A DNA stretch of 64,000 nucleotides from positions 4,030,001-4,094,000 of the forward strand of contig NC_014364.1 of NCBI RefSeq assembly GCF_000143985.1. Direction: 5' to 3'. Below are positions 61,843 through 64,000 of this stretch, piece after piece. A model generated the notes under the pieces. The model was not told the origin of the DNA, did no database searches, and saw only the letters and a program-made list of their open reading frames with translations. Origin of the DNA: Sediminispirochaeta smaragdinae DSM 11293. GTDB lineage: Bacteria > Spirochaetota > Spirochaetia > DSM-16054 > Sediminispirochaetaceae. A program made the translations under genes and the position numbers. Each line of letters opens with the position of its first letter. Position 1 is the stretch's first letter.

Positions 61843-64000
61843 ATGCGAAAGAATAGCGTCTTTCGACTTTACTATCTTATTCCGCTTATCGTTGCCGCCC
61901 TGGTAACATCTGTGATGTTACTGCCGCAGATGCAGAACGGCGACAGGCGCATTTTCGATCTTTTTATGCATATCAAACCGGCTGTGAAAGAGGATAATTC
62001 GATTTTGCTCCTCGATATCGATGATCTCGCCATTGCCCAGGTGGGAACCTGGCCATGGAGCAGAAGCGTGGTAGCGGACGGGCTGATCCTTCTCAGCGAA
62101 TTCGATGCCGAAGCGGCGGTTTTCGATATCGAGTATGTAGACAAAAGCCCCCTGGGAATCGACTCCCGCTATCTCGAGCAGAAAATTCCCGCCCTGTTTC
62201 AAGAAAACTTCTCGGTTCTCGGAGAAAACGTCACTGCCTTTTTTACGGCCCTGGTCAACGGCGATATTCCCCTCAACGGGGCTGAAAGCTATATTTCCGA
62301 TCTGAAGGGCATCAACCAACAGGTAATGAAACTGCTGCTGGATGCGGTTCGTTCCGTTTCCCGGGACAACGACGCATACCTCGGCGAGGCTCTCAACTTT
62401 TTCGGGAACGGCTGGATAACGGTAAATATGCTGCCCAACGAGGTTGAGCTGGCAAAGGTCAGCGATGACCTGAAAAGCTATGTGAAAGAGCATGTGAGCC
62501 TGAAAAACGTCCGTGTAGAAGGAACCTATGCCCCCTCTTTGCAGGGCCCTTCAGTCCAGCCGGCGATTATGAAACTTCTATCGAAGGCGGCAGGGGCCGG
62601 TTTTCCCAATGTTGTGGTTGACAACGATGGTGTACGGCGGAGAATCGATCTCTTGGCGGAATATGATGGAAAGTATTTCGGTCAGCTCGCCTTTGTCCCC
62701 CTGCTGAAGCGGCTTGGGAATCCGCAGATCATCGCGAAGCCGGGAAGCATCACCCTCAAGGGGGAGAAAAAAAGTGTCACGATCCCCTTTGATGGCAAGG
62801 GAAGGATGCTTATCAATTGGCCGCCGAAAATTTTCGACGACAGTTTTCGACATCTCTCCTATAACAACCTGGTGGTACACGGCCGTCTGGAAGAGCAGAT
62901 CGTTGCGAATCTGAAGATTATGGAAGAGGCAGGATATCTCGATTTTTACAAGGGCCAGGCGCCCCCCATGGATCTTTATCGCTATGCGGAACAGCTGAAG
63001 GAAGATCTGCTCGCCGAAGCGGGCAAGGAGGGTATACAAGATCGCTCAAAGGTCGACGAATATCGAGAAGTTCGCAAGCAGTTCTTTGAGGAATGTACGG
63101 CCCTCATAGCCGGAGACACAGAGCGTGCCATCATAGGTGAAATCGATCGACTCCTTTCCTCCGGCCAGCTGAACGAAGAGCAGAAGAAGGAATACGAGGC
63201 GATCAAGGTGGAAGTTACGGACTCCTTTGCCGCAATAGCGACCGATATTTCAAAGCTATCGGAGATACGGGAGAGGCTTTCGCACGAGCTCTCAGGGGCC
63301 TTCGTCATCATCGGTCACACCGGAATATCGACCACCGATATCGGCGTAAACCCCTTTGCGAAGGAGTATATGAACGTCGGAACCCACGCGGCCGTCGTCA
63401 ATACGATTTTGCAGGAGGACTTTCTCCGGGAACTGCCGCTTTCGGCAGGAGTGGCCATAGCACTGCTTTTCACCCTGCTGCTTTCCCTTATCATCAGACG
63501 TCTCTCGCCGCTGCCTTCCATTCTCGTGGGGATCGCCTTCATACTTGGAACCTTCGGTGCGGGGCTCATCCTCTTTCTTAGCCTCGGTTGGTATCTTCCG
63601 CTCCTAACACCCTTGTTGATGATTTCCATCACCTTCCTCTCGATTTCCCTCATCAAGTTTTTAAAAACCGAGGGCGAGAAGAGCTTTTTGCGAACAGCCT
63701 TCGGCCATTATCTGTCGAACGAAGTAATCAATCAGCTGATTGCCGAACCGGAACGGCTCAACCTCGGGGGAGAAAAGAAACGACTCACAGCCATGTTCAC
63801 CGATATCAGAGGATTTTCCACGATCAGCGAACAGCTTGATCCGACCGAACTGGTAACCCTGCTCAACAATTATCTGACCGGTATGAGCAATATTATTTTG
63901 GAGCAGTTCGGAACCATTGACAAATACGAAGGAGACGCCATCATTGCCTTTTTCGGAGCGCCTGTCGATTATCAGGACCATGCGTGGAGGGCCTGTCACT
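61843..64000 (+). CDS. CHASE2-domain adenylate cyclase (3' end outside window)
   Basis: At least 719 residues; ATG with CGGAGG 7 nt upstream. N-terminal membrane anchor (about 8-27), large extracytoplasmic CHASE2 sensor (about 35-510, starting FDLFMHIKPAVKEDNSILLLDIDD), three helices (about 525-605), then a class III cyclase domain. Metal ligands Asp654 (MFTDIRGF) and Asp698 (EGDAIIAFFG) and Lys694 (purine recognition, DKYEGD) are visible, favouring cyclic AMP. Divergent from the FecR/outer-membrane operon. Confidence 0.92.
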   Translation, partial: MRKNSVFRLYYLIPLIVAALVTSVMLLPQMQNGDRRIFDLFMHIKPAVKEDNSILLLDIDDLAIAQVGTWPWSRSVVADGLILLSEFDAEAAVFDIEYVDKSPLGIDSRYLEQKIPALFQENFSVLGENVTAFFTALVNGDIPLNGAESYISDLKGINQQVMKLLLDAVRSVSRDNDAYLGEALNFFGNGWITVNMLPNEVELAKVSDDLKSYVKEHVSLKNVRVEGTYAPSLQGPSVQPAIMKLLSKAAGAGFPNVVVDNDGVRRRIDLLAEYDGKYFGQLAFVPLLKRLGNPQIIAKPGSITLKGEKKSVTIPFDGKGRMLINWPPKIFDDSFRHLSYNNLVVHGRLEEQIVANLKIMEEAGYLDFYKGQAPPMDLYRYAEQLKEDLLAEAGKEGIQDRSKVDEYREVRKQFFEECTALIAGDTERAIIGEIDRLLSSGQLNEEQKKEYEAIKVEVTDSFAAIATDISKLSEIRERLSHELSGAFVIIGHTGISTTDIGVNPFAKEYMNVGTHAAVVNTILQEDFLRELPLSAGVAIALLFTLLLSLIIRRLSPLPSILVGIAFILGTFGAGLILFLSLGWYLPLLTPLLMISITFLSISLIKFLKTEGEKSFLRTAFGHYLSNEVINQLIAEPERLNLGGEKKRLTAMFTDIRGFSTISEQLDPTELVTLLNNYLTGMSNIILEQFGTIDKYEGDAIIAFFGAPVDYQDHAWRACH

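Overview
The window looks like a chromosomal segment of a free-living spirochaete (Sediminispirochaeta/Spirochaeta-like). This is inferred from gene content, not from a marker search: a long acidic TPR membrane protein resembling the spirochaetal periplasmic-flagellar collar protein, an archaeal-type UMP kinase, many signal-peptide/lipobox proteins and outer-membrane barrels, LolA- and RodZ-like proteins, HisKA_2-type sensor kinases and a CHASE2 adenylate cyclase. Base composition is even and I see no insertion sequence, prophage or CRISPR array. Coding density is high. No gene-free stretch exceeds 300 bases; the longest are 36218-36440, 18753-18950, 58652-58840 and 61662-61842, and their contents are described in the entries.

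Layout. 1-5.5 kb: TPR membrane protein open at the left edge, a secreted carbohydrate-binding-like protein, a nitrilase, a D-2-hydroxyacid dehydrogenase and a HAD phosphatase. 5.5-11.8 kb: complete oligopeptide ABC transporter (binding protein, two permeases, two ATPases, minus strand). 11.9-19.4 kb: UPF0158-GNAT fusion and proS, eno, an operon of two response regulators plus acylphosphatase, rplM-rpsI-recX, and a ferredoxin. 19.1-28.2 kb: seven-gene minus-strand operon (TPR/zinc protein, LolA-like, RodZ-like, rimO, uvrD, aminotransferase-like, membrane protein). 28.3-30 kb: pyrH and a radical SAM enzyme. 30-32.7 kb: PII-like and EIIA-like regulators followed by five Mrp/Mbh antiporter subunits. 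32.7-37 kb: tRNA-Leu, a sensor kinase, amtB-glnK with a sigma-54-like promoter, and an outer-membrane barrel. 37-47 kb: pseudo-caspase lipoprotein, binding protein plus sensor kinase, aldo/keto reductase, dual-specificity phosphatase, a degenerate kinase, and the other three antiporter subunits. 47-54 kb: APC permease with EIIA domain, AraC regulator and xylA, two cyclase-fold proteins, and a VanY-type carboxypeptidase. 54-64 kb: an operon with a PqqD-like/glycosyltransferase-like protein, paired lipoproteins, FecR and outer-membrane proteins, and a CHASE2 adenylate cyclase open at the right edge.

How parts work together. The two antiporter loci (30.9-32.7 and 44.7-47.0 kb) together encode each of the eight subunit types of an Mbh-type antiporter module, and each locus lies next to an EIIA-like domain. 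amtB-glnK carries the expected nitrogen-type promoter. Several genes (HAD, proS, ferredoxin, TPR, binding protein, AKR, kinase, APC, VanY, glycosyltransferase) have a recognisable -35/-10 pair whose -10 box ends only 6-10 nt before the start codon, so their mRNAs are probably leaderless. The binding protein/kinase pair and the AKR share a nearly identical promoter, suggesting one regulon.
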